Shown: positions 15,319-24,437 of the stretch, one piece after another
Layout of the letters: each line of letters opens with the position of its first letter
How positions within the stretch are numbered: position 1 is the first letter of the stretch
NCBI RefSeq assembly: GCF_900302465.1
Contig: NZ_OMOR01000003.1
Coordinates: 1-64,000, forward strand
Direction of reading: 5' to 3'
Origin: Ascidiaceihabitans donghaensis
GTDB taxonomy: Bacteria; Pseudomonadota; Alphaproteobacteria; Rhodobacterales; Rhodobacteraceae
DNA: 64,000 nucleotides
Made by a program: the position numbers and the translations under genes
The notes under the pieces: model-generated
Databases searched by the model: none
Told to the model about the DNA's origin: nothing
Seen by the model: only the letters and a program-made list of their open reading frames with translations

Positions 15319-16521
15319 CTAAACCATCGCCTGCAAATCAAAGATAGGCAGCAGCACTGCCAACACAATCACCAACACAAACGCACCAACCAGCATCATC
15401 AGCATCGGCTCTAGCAAAGCGGCGATGCGTTTGCGTTCGGTCGAAAGCCCGTTTTCCACCAGCATCGCGGCGCGTTCGGTCATGGGTGCTATGCGCACGG
15501 ATGCTTCGCCAGCCATGATAAGCTGGCGGGCTACGGGGGGAACAATCGTTAAGTGTTCCAATGCTTTGGACAGGGTTTCGCCTTTGTGGATCGCATCCGA
15601 CACTTGTGCGCCCTCAGATCGGAACTGGGCAATATCCAGCACATCAGAGGCGTTTTCAACAGCACTTGGAACGGTGTTCTTGCTGGCCAACACCAACGCA
15701 AGGGTGCGCAAATATTGCACAGCCGCAGACAGGCGCATGAAGTGGCCGACCATCGGCAACCGCAAAAACAAGCGGTCGCGGGATTGGCGCAAAGCGGGAA
15801 CCGTGGCAGAGGCCACACCAAGGCCGACCAAGACTAAAGCAACGCACGCCAGTATCAAAAAGTTGTTCTGGATCCATGTGCTGGCTGCCAGAACGGTGCG
15901 GGTGATTTGCGGTAAGGGCCGCCCCGAAACCTCGAACATGGCCACGATTTCCGGGGCCACGTTCACCATCAAAATCCCACAGACCAAAAAGGACACGGCC
16001 GCCACAAATGCAGGATAGATCAGGGCAGTAGAAATCTGTGCCTTGTCGATGCTTTGGGCTTCCAGATAGTCGGCCAGTTCACCAAACACACCCGCCAAAT
16101 TGCCTGCGACCTCGCCTGCGCGAACCGACGCCAGATAATAGGGGGCAAATCCCGCGCCGGACACGGTCAGCGCATCAGATAAAGTCGCCCCGTCCATTAG
16201 GGCAGCACGGGCTTTGGCAGCGACTGTATCAAGGGCGGGATGTCCCCCTTGGCGCACGGCCTCCAACGCGGCTTCTATAGGCATTTCGGCATCCATAAGC
16301 ACTGCCATCTGACGGGTGAAAACGGCCTGAAGATCAGGGTTCAAAGCAGCACGGCGCCCTGTGGTAAAGCGTTGGCTTTTCTCCGAACGGGCGGTCAGTT
16401 CAGAGACAAACAACCCCTGCCCGCCCAACTGCGCAGAGGCTTGGCTTTCGGTTTCGGCCACAACGGTGCCTGCCTTGCGCTTGCCGTCTTCGGTAAAGGC
16501 AACATAGGCGAAAGCCTTCAT
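15319..16521 (-). CDS. gspF: Type II secretion inner-membrane platform protein GspF
   Basis: A 400-residue GspF/PilC-type polytopic protein. Two cytoplasmic T2SSF domains (about residues 60-185 and 260-380) alternate with three membrane helices; typical motifs are FTRQMAVLMDAEMPIEAALEAV and the repeated equivalent MRLSAAVQYLRTLALVLASK. The short N-terminal YVAFTEDGKRKAGTVVAE strand matches the family. It links the GspE ATPase to the assembling pseudopilus. Its ATG overlaps the gspE stop codon by 4 bp, the last junction of the gspC-D-E-F operon. The C-terminal membrane helix ends the protein at MVxxx-like LQAMV, and no terminator is evident between it and mtoX. Confidence 0.93.
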   Translation of the reverse strand: MKAFAYVAFTEDGKRKAGTVVAETESQASAQLGGQGLFVSELTARSEKSQRFTTGRRAALNPDLQAVFTRQMAVLMDAEMPIEAALEAVRQGGHPALDTVAAKARAALMDGATLSDALTVSGAGFAPYYLASVRAGEVAGNLAGVFGELADYLEAQSIDKAQISTALIYPAFVAAVSFLVCGILMVNVAPEIVAMFEVSGRPLPQITRTVLAASTWIQNNFLILACVALVLVGLGVASATVPALRQSRDRLFLRLPMVGHFMRLSAAVQYLRTLALVLASKNTVPSAVENASDVLDIAQFRSEGAQVSDAIHKGETLSKALEHLTIVPPVARQLIMAGEASVRIAPMTERAAMLVENGLSTERKRIAALLEPMLMMLVGAFVLVIVLAVLLPIFDLQAMV

Positions 16522-18020
16522 GCCACGTCCCCCACCACGCGCAATGTCTCGGACAGGCTTGTGTGTCCGGCCGCGACCTGTTCCAGTCCTTGCCCGAACA
16601 GCGTTTCGCTTTCCTTCAGTGCCAAAGCGCGCATCTGGGTTTCATTTGCGCCTGCATCAATGGCGCCGCGCAACGCTTCGCCAACTTCGATCATCTCGAA
16701 AATACCAACGCGCCCCAAATATCCCGACGGGCCACATGTATCGCAGCCCACGGGTTCGTTCAGATGGGCGGGAACATCAATGCCGTGCCGTGTGAACAGG
16801 GCCGTTTCAGATGTGGTTAAAGCGCGCGGCGCTGTGCATTCGGAACACAATCGGCGCAACAGCCGCTGGGCCACAACGCCCCGCAAGGTCGCCGCAATCA
16901 GAAAATCATCCAGCCCCAAGTCGCGCAAACGTACCACCGCACCAACCGATCCATTTGCGTGCAGCGATGAAAATACCAAATGCCCCGTCAAAGCGGCCTG
17001 TGCGGCCACGCTGCCGGTTTCCGCGTCCCTGATTTCGCCAACCAAAATCACGTCGGGGTCCTGACGCAGCGTGGCGCGCAGCCCGTTGGCGAACGTCATG
17101 CCAATGTCCGCGTTGATCTGGCTTTGGCTGATGCCAGGCAAATCATATTCGATGGGGTCTTCGACGGTGACGATGTTGCGCTCGTCCCGGTTGGCGAGTT
17201 TCAACAGCGAATATAGCGTTGTGGTTTTGCCCGCGCCCGTGGGCCCAGTGGCCAGAATGATGCCGTTGGGCAGTGCCGACATGCGTTCCAACAGGGCCAC
17301 TTGTCGGTCTGATAACCCAAGATCGGTCAGTTCCATCAAGCCGGCAGAGCGATCCAAAATCCGCAAAACGATGCGTTCGCCATAATTGCCGGGCAGTGAA
17401 CTGACCCGCGTGTCAATCATCCGCCCCCCCATCGACAGCGGGATGCGCCCGTCTTGGGGCAGGCGCGTTTCTGCGATATCCAGCCCCGCCATAACCTTCA
17501 GGCGCGACACAACGCGGCGCACTGGCACGTCATTGCGATCCATGATCTTTTGCAAAAACCCGTCCACCCGCATACGCGCCCGCAATCCGCCCTCATAGGG
17601 TTCAATGTGCAAATCCGATGCACCAGAAGACACAGCACGCCGCAGCAATTGGTTCACAAGCTGAATGACAGGCGCATCGCTGCTGTCTTCCAGCAAATCA
17701 GGTTGGCGGTTGGGGCCTGCGGTCTCGGCCAGATCAAAGGATAAACCAGTATCAGAGGCATCGCTGCCCGCCTGATACACACGGTTCAATGCGGCTGTAA
17801 AATCCGTTTCGGTGCTATCCAGAACCGTCAGAGCCGCCCCAATGCCAGATGCGCGCCTTTGGGCTTCGCGCAGACCCATATCCGTGGCCGATGGCCCCAC
17901 AATCAGTTGCGTGCCATCCAAAATCACCTGCTGGTCGCGGGCAAACGCAAAGGGCAGACGATCAATCGAAGCGGAGCCTGCTTGGGAGCGGAGGGTAGTT
18001 TCTGCTTTGGGCAAAGTCAT
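16518..18020 (-). CDS. gspE: Type II secretion ATPase GspE
   Basis: A 500-residue hexameric traffic ATPase. Seen in order: N-terminal GspE_N part, linker, then the ATPase core with Walker A (GPTGAGKTTTLYSLL), Asp box (TVEDPIEY), Walker B (DVILVGEIRDAET) and His box (GHLVFSSLHANG). A zinc-binding insert with two Cys pairs (CSECTAP and CDTCGPSG) is intact. The likely start ATG lies 59 bp inside the 3' end of gspD, an unusually long overlap; the in-frame TTG at 18038 would lengthen it and is less likely. I found no later start that keeps the conserved N-terminal LPFAFARDQQV segment. The enzyme works at the cytoplasmic face with GspL and GspF to drive pseudopilus growth. Confidence 0.93.
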   Translation of the reverse strand: MTLPKAETTLRSQAGSASIDRLPFAFARDQQVILDGTQLIVGPSATDMGLREAQRRASGIGAALTVLDSTETDFTAALNRVYQAGSDASDTGLSFDLAETAGPNRQPDLLEDSSDAPVIQLVNQLLRRAVSSGASDLHIEPYEGGLRARMRVDGFLQKIMDRNDVPVRRVVSRLKVMAGLDIAETRLPQDGRIPLSMGGRMIDTRVSSLPGNYGERIVLRILDRSAGLMELTDLGLSDRQVALLERMSALPNGIILATGPTGAGKTTTLYSLLKLANRDERNIVTVEDPIEYDLPGISQSQINADIGMTFANGLRATLRQDPDVILVGEIRDAETGSVAAQAALTGHLVFSSLHANGSVGAVVRLRDLGLDDFLIAATLRGVVAQRLLRRLCSECTAPRALTTSETALFTRHGIDVPAHLNEPVGCDTCGPSGYLGRVGIFEMIEVGEALRGAIDAGANETQMRALALKESETLFGQGLEQVAAGHTSLSETLRVVGDVA

Positions 18021-19914
18021 CGACAAATCCGGCGTCAAAAGGTTGGTTCAAATCCGCCCCGTCAAAGGGCAACGCGCCCTGAGGCGTGCGCGGATACTGT
18101 CCACCATCCGGGGCCTTCAATGCAAGGCTTGCGCGTTTGGCTTCGCGTGCGGCTTCTTGGGTCAGGCGTTTGGCTTCTGCGTCGGTTTTGACCACGCGCG
18201 GGCGCAGCATCACCAGTAACACGCGTTGGTTCTGGTCTGACCGCTTACCCCGAAACAACCCCCCCAACACTGGCAAACGGCTGAGGCCCGGAACCTTTTG
18301 CGACACCGACCCCGACCCGTCTTCCAGCAAACCACCCAGCATAATGACATTACCGTCGCGCACCAGAACGGTGGTGGACAAGGCACGGCGCGCGGTGATT
18401 TCACCCCCCGCAGCCGAAGAATTGCTGGTCAGGCTCGAGACCTCTTGATTGATTTGCAGACGCACTGTGCGGTCCGCATTGATCTGGGGGGTCACGTTCA
18501 GGGTTAGGCCCACGTCTTGGCGTTCAATCGTCTGGAACGGGTTGTCTGGTTGGTTGCTTTCGCCCACTTGACTGAATGATCCGGTGACAAATGGCACGTT
18601 CTGCGCCACCACGATTTCGGCTTCTTCATTGTTCAGCGTCAGAATGGATGGTGTGGACAACAGGCGCGTCGAGGTGGTTGATGAAATGGCCGTCAAAAGC
18701 CCCGCTATGCCTTTGGCGCCGCTGCCCGCGCCCACAGCGATGGACCCGCCGCCGCCAGTCGATGGCACTTCATTCTTTAATACAGACGATACCAACCCAG
18801 TCAGGCTCGGTCGCCCTTCCAGCGCAAATTCGACACCGCCCACAACGGCATTGTTCAACACAGCCCCGAACTGCGCCGACAAATCTGCATAGCCGTCTAC
18901 CGACATTTCGAAAATGACCGCCTCGACAAGAACTTGCGTCGGGCGCCGGTCCAGAAAATGCACAATCTTGGCGATGTCGGCCAAGCGTTCTTCGGGGGCG
19001 GTAATCAAAAGCGTGTTGGTTTGCGCTTCGGGCACGATGCGAACTTGCGCTTGGCCTTCCACGGGCACTTCGTTGTTGATGGCGCGCAAAACGACATCCG
19101 CCAATGTCGTTGCATCGGCATAGTTCAACTGGATTGCAGTAGAGGTGACGTTGTTGCGCTGGGTGTCCAAACGGGACGCCAGAATACGCAGCCGTTGACG
19201 CAGATCATCGGGGCCAGACACCACAAGCGCGTTAGACCTGCGGTCAACGGACACGGCAGCCCCATCGGGGATAATGTCCATGGACTGAATGACTTGCAGC
19301 ACCTCGCCTGCATTGGCATTGCGCAAACGGATCATTTCAATCGGCTTTTCGCGGGGCTTATCAAGACGTCGTACAAGGGCTGCGATACGGGCGTGGTTTT
19401 GGCCACGATCCGACAGGATCAACAGCTTTGAGCCAGGCACAGGGGTCAACACAGCTTCGGCAGGCAAAAGCGGGCGAATGACGTCGATGATTTCGGTCAA
19501 AGGCACGTTTTGCACTTCTATGATGCGGGTCTCAAACCCGGCTTGGGTGATGTCGACGTCACCTGTGGCCAGTTCGCGGGCCACATTCATGGGCACGATG
19601 CGCGTGACGCTGCCGCCCTCTACAACCGTTAGGCGGTTGATTTCCAACACGCTTAAAAACACCTCGTACAGTTCGTCAGCGGTTAGCGTTTCAGCGGACA
19701 AGACCGTGACTGTGCCGCGCACACCGGAATCCAGCACAAAGCTGCGGCCTGTCGCTTCCGACACGATTTCAACGAAGTTGCCAAGATCTGCGTCACGCAA
19801 ATTCAGCCGCACTTGCGCCGATGCAGGCGCGGTAGAAAGGGCCAGAAAAACGGCCTGTGACACAAGCAAAACAAAGGCCAGAAATGTGGCCCGTAGGGTA
19901 AATGTATAAGTCAT
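17962..19914 (-). CDS. gspD: Type II secretion outer-membrane secretin GspD
   Basis: A 650-residue secretin. A Sec signal peptide ends at ASA-Q (about residue 33). The N0 domain follows (LNLRDADLGNFVEIVSEATG), then three N1-N3 KH-like repeats, then the secretin channel domain with the hallmark VPGLSRLPVLGGLFRG and VLVRDGNVIMLGGLLEDG near the end. It would form the outer-membrane exit pore. The ATG at 19914 is preceded by AGAGAG and begins the signal peptide; the frame upstream has no other support. gspC lies upstream across a 147-bp gap, and gspE begins inside the gspD end. The C-terminal tail of about 70 residues has no domain I recognise; it could be where a pilotin binds. Confidence 0.94.
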   Translation of the reverse strand: MTYTFTLRATFLAFVLLVSQAVFLALSTAPASAQVRLNLRDADLGNFVEIVSEATGRSFVLDSGVRGTVTVLSAETLTADELYEVFLSVLEINRLTVVEGGSVTRIVPMNVARELATGDVDITQAGFETRIIEVQNVPLTEIIDVIRPLLPAEAVLTPVPGSKLLILSDRGQNHARIAALVRRLDKPREKPIEMIRLRNANAGEVLQVIQSMDIIPDGAAVSVDRRSNALVVSGPDDLRQRLRILASRLDTQRNNVTSTAIQLNYADATTLADVVLRAINNEVPVEGQAQVRIVPEAQTNTLLITAPEERLADIAKIVHFLDRRPTQVLVEAVIFEMSVDGYADLSAQFGAVLNNAVVGGVEFALEGRPSLTGLVSSVLKNEVPSTGGGGSIAVGAGSGAKGIAGLLTAISSTTSTRLLSTPSILTLNNEEAEIVVAQNVPFVTGSFSQVGESNQPDNPFQTIERQDVGLTLNVTPQINADRTVRLQINQEVSSLTSNSSAAGGEITARRALSTTVLVRDGNVIMLGGLLEDGSGSVSQKVPGLSRLPVLGGLFRGKRSDQNQRVLLVMLRPRVVKTDAEAKRLTQEAAREAKRASLALKAPDGGQYPRTPQGALPFDGADLNQPFDAGFVDDFAQSRNYPPLPSRLRFD

Positions 19915-20061
19915 GACTGCTCTCTGCCTGCCTGTCAGGTGACGGTTCTTGTGCCGCACGTCTGACTGATTGCCATGTTATTTTTGTCTATAGTAACGCA
20001 TCACGCCACTTTTCGCATCATAAAATGCCAAAAAGCGCAGGCTGTGGCCGTGCTGCCATCT

Positions 20062-20550
20062 TCAACCCTCGGTCGCGAACCCAAGCAAGATTAGCTCTTC
20101 GCCGCCATTGTCGATCCAAAGGCCCGCTTCGTCGATTTTGCGCACGGTGACGCCTTGGGCCAAATCATCGCCCACACGCACCACCTGATCACCTGTCGGA
20201 TGTGACACCATACCCCACACGCTGCGTCCGGCACGAACGACGCCCTTCAAGGCATATCCAAGCGCTTCAATGGGCGGGCCAGTCGGAGCGGGTGCGGCTT
20301 GTTCATCTGTGATTTCAGTGGGTTGAGGTTCCTGATACAGAGTTGGTGCTTGCAATTCCCCAAAAACAGACGCCCACCGAAAAGACAGGTCCTGACGGGT
20401 CGCTGTTGCAGGTTCCGCCAGCGCTGCGTTGGCTGCTGTCACGCCTTTGGATTGGGCGGGTGACGTGGTTAAAGCAAGATGCAATTTTTGCCCCGCAACC
20501 GCGGCTGCCGCCAAAGCGACCAGTGTCATAATCGCAGCAATCAGCCGCAT
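20062..20550 (-). CDS. gspC: Type II secretion protein GspC
   Basis: A 162-residue protein with one N-terminal membrane anchor (RLIAAIMTLVALAAAAVAG) and a periplasmic part that ends in a homology-region (HR) fold: YALKGVVRAGRSVWGMVSH followed by VRVGDDLAQGVTVRKI. GspC couples the inner-membrane platform to the GspD secretin. No C-terminal PDZ domain is present, so this is the short class. The chosen ATG has GGAG at good distance; an ATG at 20607 would add 19 cytoplasmic residues but lacks a ribosome-binding site. It is the first gene of the gspC-D-E-F operon and is divergent from the TPR lipoprotein gene 99 bp away. Assignment rests on position as much as on the HR motif. Confidence 0.85.
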   Translation of the reverse strand: MRLIAAIMTLVALAAAAVAGQKLHLALTTSPAQSKGVTAANAALAEPATATRQDLSFRWASVFGELQAPTLYQEPQPTEITDEQAAPAPTGPPIEALGYALKGVVRAGRSVWGMVSHPTGDQVVRVGDDLAQGVTVRKIDEAGLWIDNGGEELILLGFATEG

Positions 20551-20649
20551 AATGCTGTCTCCGCACCCATCTTCCTTGTGCAATTGTGGACGAAACGGTG
20601 TCTGCATGGTAGGGGTTGGGTAATAAAATAATAAAATTCGAGCAGGTAA

Positions 20650-21165
20650 ATGCAGGTTTTCACATGTCTTCGGGTTGGCTTTGCCAGTCTGTCTGTTTTG
20701 GCGCTTGTCAGTTGTGACGAAGGCGCAATTTTTGGTCAGGGCAATTTTCAGGCCCAATATTCCGGTGCCCGCGACGCATTGGAAAAAGGGCGCTACGATC
20801 AGGCCTCAAAGGCGTACACGCGCCTTTTGCCCGTCTCAGGGTCGTTGGCCCCCCGCATCCGGCTTGAACTGGCCCACAGTTATTTGCGCGGTGGTAATTT
20901 TGCGGCGGCCGCAAAAGAAGCCCGCGGCCTGTCCAGCAGCCAATCCGGTGACGCACGGGCCGCAGCCTTGACGGTACAGGCGACTGCAGACCACGAACTG
21001 GGGTTGAAAGCTCTGGCAAAGGGCGACACAAAAACCGGCAAGCAGTTGCTGCGCCAAGCGGACAAAGCGATGGCTTCGGTGCTTAAATCACATCCAAAGA
21101 TGGATCCCCTTGGTGCTTTGGCCGGTCGACGCGCCAGCATTGCTGTGCGCCTCAAGGCTTTGTAA
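20650..21165 (+). CDS. TPR-type lipoprotein between the two gsp operons
   Basis: A 171-residue predicted lipoprotein: the signal peptide ends with the lipobox LVSC (about residue 22-25), followed by Asp, a residue that in some bacteria favours inner-membrane retention. The mature part has tetratricopeptide-like helical pairs (SGARDALEKGRYDQASKAYTRLL and IRLELAHSYLRGGNFAAAAKEA). It lies on the opposite strand, squeezed between gspC and gspM; its end is three bases from the gspM stop. PilF/PilW-type pilotins of secretins are TPR lipoproteins, so a pilotin role for GspD is a reasonable inference, although the Asp after Cys is a mild argument against outer-membrane sorting if the Lol +2 rule applies. 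Confidence 0.8.
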   Translation: MQVFTCLRVGFASLSVLALVSCDEGAIFGQGNFQAQYSGARDALEKGRYDQASKAYTRLLPVSGSLAPRIRLELAHSYLRGGNFAAAAKEARGLSSSQSGDARAAALTVQATADHELGLKALAKGDTKTGKQLLRQADKAMASVLKSHPKMDPLGALAGRRASIAVRLKAL

Positions 21166-21168
21166 AGT

Positions 21169-21651
21169 TTAAGCGTCTGAGGGTGTCAGCACCAGACTGG
21201 CGCTGACCTTGCCCGGCGCGTCAAGCGCTTCAAACCGGAAACTCGTCAGATCATAGCCCCAGTCGGTTTCATTGTCTGACAGCCAATTGGCCAATTGCGT
21301 GAACGTCACCGTGTCGAAACGCAATTCGATCACGCCTTCGTCGCGCACCCCCAAATCGCTAATGAAGGGACGCAGGCCAGCGTCGATCAGGCGCTCTTCG
21401 ATGCCGCTGGACCCGATAGGGGCTTTGGGTGTGGTGTCCTTTACAGGGCCAAGCGCTGCCGCGTCCACAGCACGGGTCGCCACCCAGATGTGCAATGCAG
21501 CCGTGCGCGCTTCGGCCTCTTTTGCGGCCTCTTTTGCGTCATGAAGGGGCAACAAAACCCCGAACGCGATAGCCAACGGCACCACGACCAACCCCAGAAC
21601 GGCCAGAATCCGGCGTTCGCTGTGGGTGCGTTTCAACAAAAATTCGATCAT
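21169..21651 (-). CDS. gspM: Type II secretion protein GspM
   Basis: A 160-residue single-pass inner-membrane protein. After a short basic cytoplasmic start (LLKRTHSERR), a membrane helix (ILAVLGLVVVPLAIAFGVLLPL) is followed by a helical stretch and a small ferredoxin-like periplasmic domain (IELRFDTVTFTQLANWLSD), the pattern of GspM. It forms a platform with GspL, GspF and GspE. Its ATG overlaps the gspL stop codon by 4 bp, and it is the last gene of the gspG-to-gspM operon. The T2SS has no gspN here, which is common. Confidence 0.87.
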   Translation of the reverse strand: MIEFLLKRTHSERRILAVLGLVVVPLAIAFGVLLPLHDAKEAAKEAEARTAALHIWVATRAVDAAALGPVKDTTPKAPIGSSGIEERLIDAGLRPFISDLGVRDEGVIELRFDTVTFTQLANWLSDNETDWGYDLTSFRFEALDAPGKVSASLVLTPSDA

Positions 21652-22787
21652 GAGGCCACCGCTGTCACACGCAGTTCGCTGCGCACACCGCTTGTGGTGT
21701 CGCTGACGCGCGATTCAATCACGTCTACGTTCAGATCGGCCGCGCGCAGTGCATCCGCCAATTGATCAGAGGCTGCAAAATCCGCCACCCGCAGCACCAA
21801 GATCACTTCGCGCGGCGTGGCTGAGGTCACGGCCTCGATTGTGGCGGATTGATCGGCAATCACTGTGCTGGCGCGGGCAAACAACGTCAAAGCGGTGATT
21901 TGGGATTGCCCCTGCCCTGCCGCAACCTGTGCGTTCACGATGGCACGGCTGACTTGACTGCGTACATCAAGGATCGGGCCGTTTGGAACGAAATGAGTGC
22001 GCACCAACGCGCGGGTTTCAGCGGCCAAAGCTGCGGAGCGGGCTTCAATCGTGCGTGTTTCAATGATCTGTGCCGCAGCCCAAACAGCAGCGGCCACCCC
22101 CCCGATCAATGCAGGCCACCGCCATGGCAATACCTTGCGCCGCAGTCGCACACGCGCTTGCCGCGGATCACGACGCAAATCAAAGCTGATTTCACTGTGG
22201 CTTAGGGATTTCAGGCCCGTCTGATCATCTGACACGGCGATGTCTTCATCTGCCAACACAGTTTCGATCGCCGGCACATCCGGCCCAACGCGCACCATCT
22301 TTTCGGGGCGACTGTTGCGCAATTTGCGCCGTAGCATGGCACAGGCCACATCAACATTTGCACTGAACCCGTCGTGTGGCCCAAAGCGCACCGCGACGCC
22401 GTCTGTACTGGCGGCAAAGCTCCAGACTCCATCAGCTGTCGGCAGAGCCAGATAATCAGGCAGCACGGCCTTGCACGATTGTCCCAACTTGCGCCACCCG
22501 GCCAAAGATGCGGCGTCGGCCAGCAACACGTGAGACCACGTTTCCTTGTCCTTAAGACCATGGAACGGGCGGATTTCGACAGCTTTGTCGTCTAGCCCCA
22601 TCCGGTCCAAAACTTGCCTGCGCGCCACTTGTTCACGTGCTTCGCCGCGCAAACCCGATGGCAAGTCCAGTGGCAGCACCGGCACCAAAGCCCCCGGCAC
22701 CAAAGCGACTTGGCGGGACTTGGGCGCTGTGTCTGCGTTTAGGTCAACGAAGCTTGCGCCAAAAATGGATGTGGATGGGCGCGTCAC
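21648..22787 (-). CDS. gspL: Type II secretion protein GspL
   Basis: A 379-residue bitopic protein. Residues 1-215 are the cytoplasmic actin-like domain that binds GspE (with LPLDLPSG, LLADAASLAGWRKL). One membrane helix follows (WPALIGGVAAAVWAAAQII, about residues 225-243), then a periplasmic ferredoxin-like part with EVILVLRVADFAASDQLADALRAADLNV. The start appears to be a GTG with no strong ribosome-binding site; it lies 82 bp after gspK, the only sizeable gap in an otherwise overlapping operon. Sequence conservation within this family is low, so assignment relies on domain order and on position between gspK and gspM. Confidence 0.87.
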   Translation of the reverse strand: MTRPSTSIFGASFVDLNADTAPKSRQVALVPGALVPVLPLDLPSGLRGEAREQVARRQVLDRMGLDDKAVEIRPFHGLKDKETWSHVLLADAASLAGWRKLGQSCKAVLPDYLALPTADGVWSFAASTDGVAVRFGPHDGFSANVDVACAMLRRKLRNSRPEKMVRVGPDVPAIETVLADEDIAVSDDQTGLKSLSHSEISFDLRRDPRQARVRLRRKVLPWRWPALIGGVAAAVWAAAQIIETRTIEARSAALAAETRALVRTHFVPNGPILDVRSQVSRAIVNAQVAAGQGQSQITALTLFARASTVIADQSATIEAVTSATPREVILVLRVADFAASDQLADALRAADLNVDVIESRVSDTTSGVRSELRVTAVAS

Positions 22788-22869
22788 GTGGAAGCGGGCC
22801 TTTCAAAGGGTGTCGCGCAAAGATGCCGCCCCACGCAAGGTTTAGCAATGGGGTCTGACTTGGATATCA

Positions 22870-23784
22870 TCATGGATATGTGCTGACGCGGTAAGTCACG
22901 ATTGCGCCCAAAGGCAAAGACTGGCGAAACATCACAGCTTTGCGGCTGCCGCTGTGGTCGTTCAATGCCGCCGTCGCTTCCATTTCGAACCAGTCCGACG
23001 CCACATCAAAGCGCCCCCTGTCAAAGGTTTCACCCAATCCGGCGCCTTGGGCGGCTTCGATTGCCTCCAAGAACGCATCGGCTGATGGAAACGGGTCCAA
23101 TTTTCTGCCTGCAAGCACTGCGTTTACGACGCTTGGTTTCGTGTCGGGGAAAAAACCGCGCACCACAGTCGCAGAGGCCGTGTTGATATTCAAAGGCAAA
23201 GCCCCTGTCAGCGCTGTGATATAAGGCCTTAACCGGTCCAGCTGTGCGCCATCTATGCCCGGCATTCCGTTTAATTGGTCGATATGCAAAAGAGCTCCGC
23301 CCACAGGGTCTATCGGTGGCGTCAATTGCGCGAAAGCGCTGCGTGCGCCCTGTCCACCGGGCTCCATAAAGGCAAGGATCGCGGTGACCGTTTGATCCGA
23401 CACCCCAAGGCGCTGCACCAGATCATCGAATGCAGTTTTGGCGGCAGTGTCTTCGGCGTTCGTCAACCAATTAAGGTTAAAACGCCCCTGCATGTCATGC
23501 ACACTGCCACGCACGGTGCCGCGGTCCAACGGCACCGATTGCACGTCTTGCGCCCACCCTTCGCCCAGATGGTCGGTGCCGGCTGCAGATGCGTCACGGT
23601 TCAATGTCTGACGGGCCAATGCCTCAAATGCATCAAGATAGGCTGTCAATTGGTCGGCGGTTTGGGCTGCATGGATTTGTGCGCGCCCTGTCTCAGACCG
23701 TGACAACAAGAAAACGGCTGCTGCGGCCATGGCAGCCACCAGAACCAATGCGTTGACCAAGACAAATCCGCGATCACGGTTCAT
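22870..23784 (-). CDS. gspK: Type II secretion minor pseudopilin GspK
   Basis: A 304-residue large minor pseudopilin. The N terminus MNRDRG-FVLVNALVLVAAMAAAAVFLL has a prepilin cleavage site after Gly and a hydrophobic helix, but the usual Glu at +5 is replaced (FVLVN), as is typical for GspK at the tip. A long globular insert (about residues 90-240) holds the helix-hairpin-helix-like element TGALPLNINTASATVVRGFFP common in GspK. The start ATG lies 4 bp inside gspJ; the frame stays open upstream but only antisense/out of frame to gspJ. GspI, GspJ and GspK form the pseudopilus tip complex. Confidence 0.9.
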   Translation of the reverse strand: MNRDRGFVLVNALVLVAAMAAAAVFLLSRSETGRAQIHAAQTADQLTAYLDAFEALARQTLNRDASAAGTDHLGEGWAQDVQSVPLDRGTVRGSVHDMQGRFNLNWLTNAEDTAAKTAFDDLVQRLGVSDQTVTAILAFMEPGGQGARSAFAQLTPPIDPVGGALLHIDQLNGMPGIDGAQLDRLRPYITALTGALPLNINTASATVVRGFFPDTKPSVVNAVLAGRKLDPFPSADAFLEAIEAAQGAGLGETFDRGRFDVASDWFEMEATAALNDHSGSRKAVMFRQSLPLGAIVTYRVSTYP

Positions 23785-24437
23785 TGCAGCGTCTCCACCA
23801 ATCGAATGGCACCGTGGTGCTTGGTGTCTACCGTGATCTCTATGGCGCGGGGCAATGTGTCCGAATAGACTTCGGGCGCGCCGCCAGTCTGATCCCCATC
23901 CGCCAAGGGTGGCGCGAAAGACCCGTTGGGGTTGGCCCATCCGTCGCGCCACCCCAAGCCAGACCAATAGCTGCGAAAGCGCAGGTCTGTGACGTCTTGA
24001 AGAACAGCAATTTGCGGCATCAGTGCCGATGTTTTGGCCGGGTTCAACACGGACCACACTTGTCGGTGCAAAGTGCCCGTGGCTTTGTCCAACTGCCACT
24101 GGCTGCGCTGGGTACTGCTGGTTGTTCCGGTGGCGCCGAACCCCGGCTGTCCACCCAAAGACATCGCAAATCCGGAGGCGTCGGTTGTCAGCGCAGACAG
24201 GGGCGTGGCCCGTTCCGGTGGAAAGAACAGCATTGGCACAACAGCATCCATATCGTGGCGCAGCATCGCAAGGCCCGCGCCCAGTTCTGACGCCGCGTCG
24301 CCCGTACGCACAAGTTGATCGCGGCTGCGCAAAAGCCCTGTCAGGCTTTGCAACCCCATGACTGCGACCAGAGCGAACACGGCCATGGCCACCACCAGTT
24401 CCATCAAGCTAAGACCTTGATCGCGGCGGTGTCTCAT
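23781..24437 (-). CDS. gspJ: Type II secretion minor pseudopilin GspJ
   Basis: A 218-residue minor pseudopilin with a class III signal, RRDQG-LSLMELVVAMAVFALVAVMGLQ, cleaved after Gly, with Glu at +5. The C-terminal part (VTDLRFRSYW and RAIEITVDTKHHGAI) has the beta-rich GspJ pattern and an acidic/aromatic globular domain. Both ends overlap neighbours by 4 bp (gspI upstream, gspK downstream), so translation of the tip components is coupled. It must be processed by the prepilin peptidase encoded 1.4 kb away. Confidence 0.9.
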   Translation of the reverse strand: MRHRRDQGLSLMELVVAMAVFALVAVMGLQSLTGLLRSRDQLVRTGDAASELGAGLAMLRHDMDAVVPMLFFPPERATPLSALTTDASGFAMSLGGQPGFGATGTTSSTQRSQWQLDKATGTLHRQVWSVLNPAKTSALMPQIAVLQDVTDLRFRSYWSGLGWRDGWANPNGSFAPPLADGDQTGGAPEVYSDTLPRAIEITVDTKHHGAIRLVETLQ

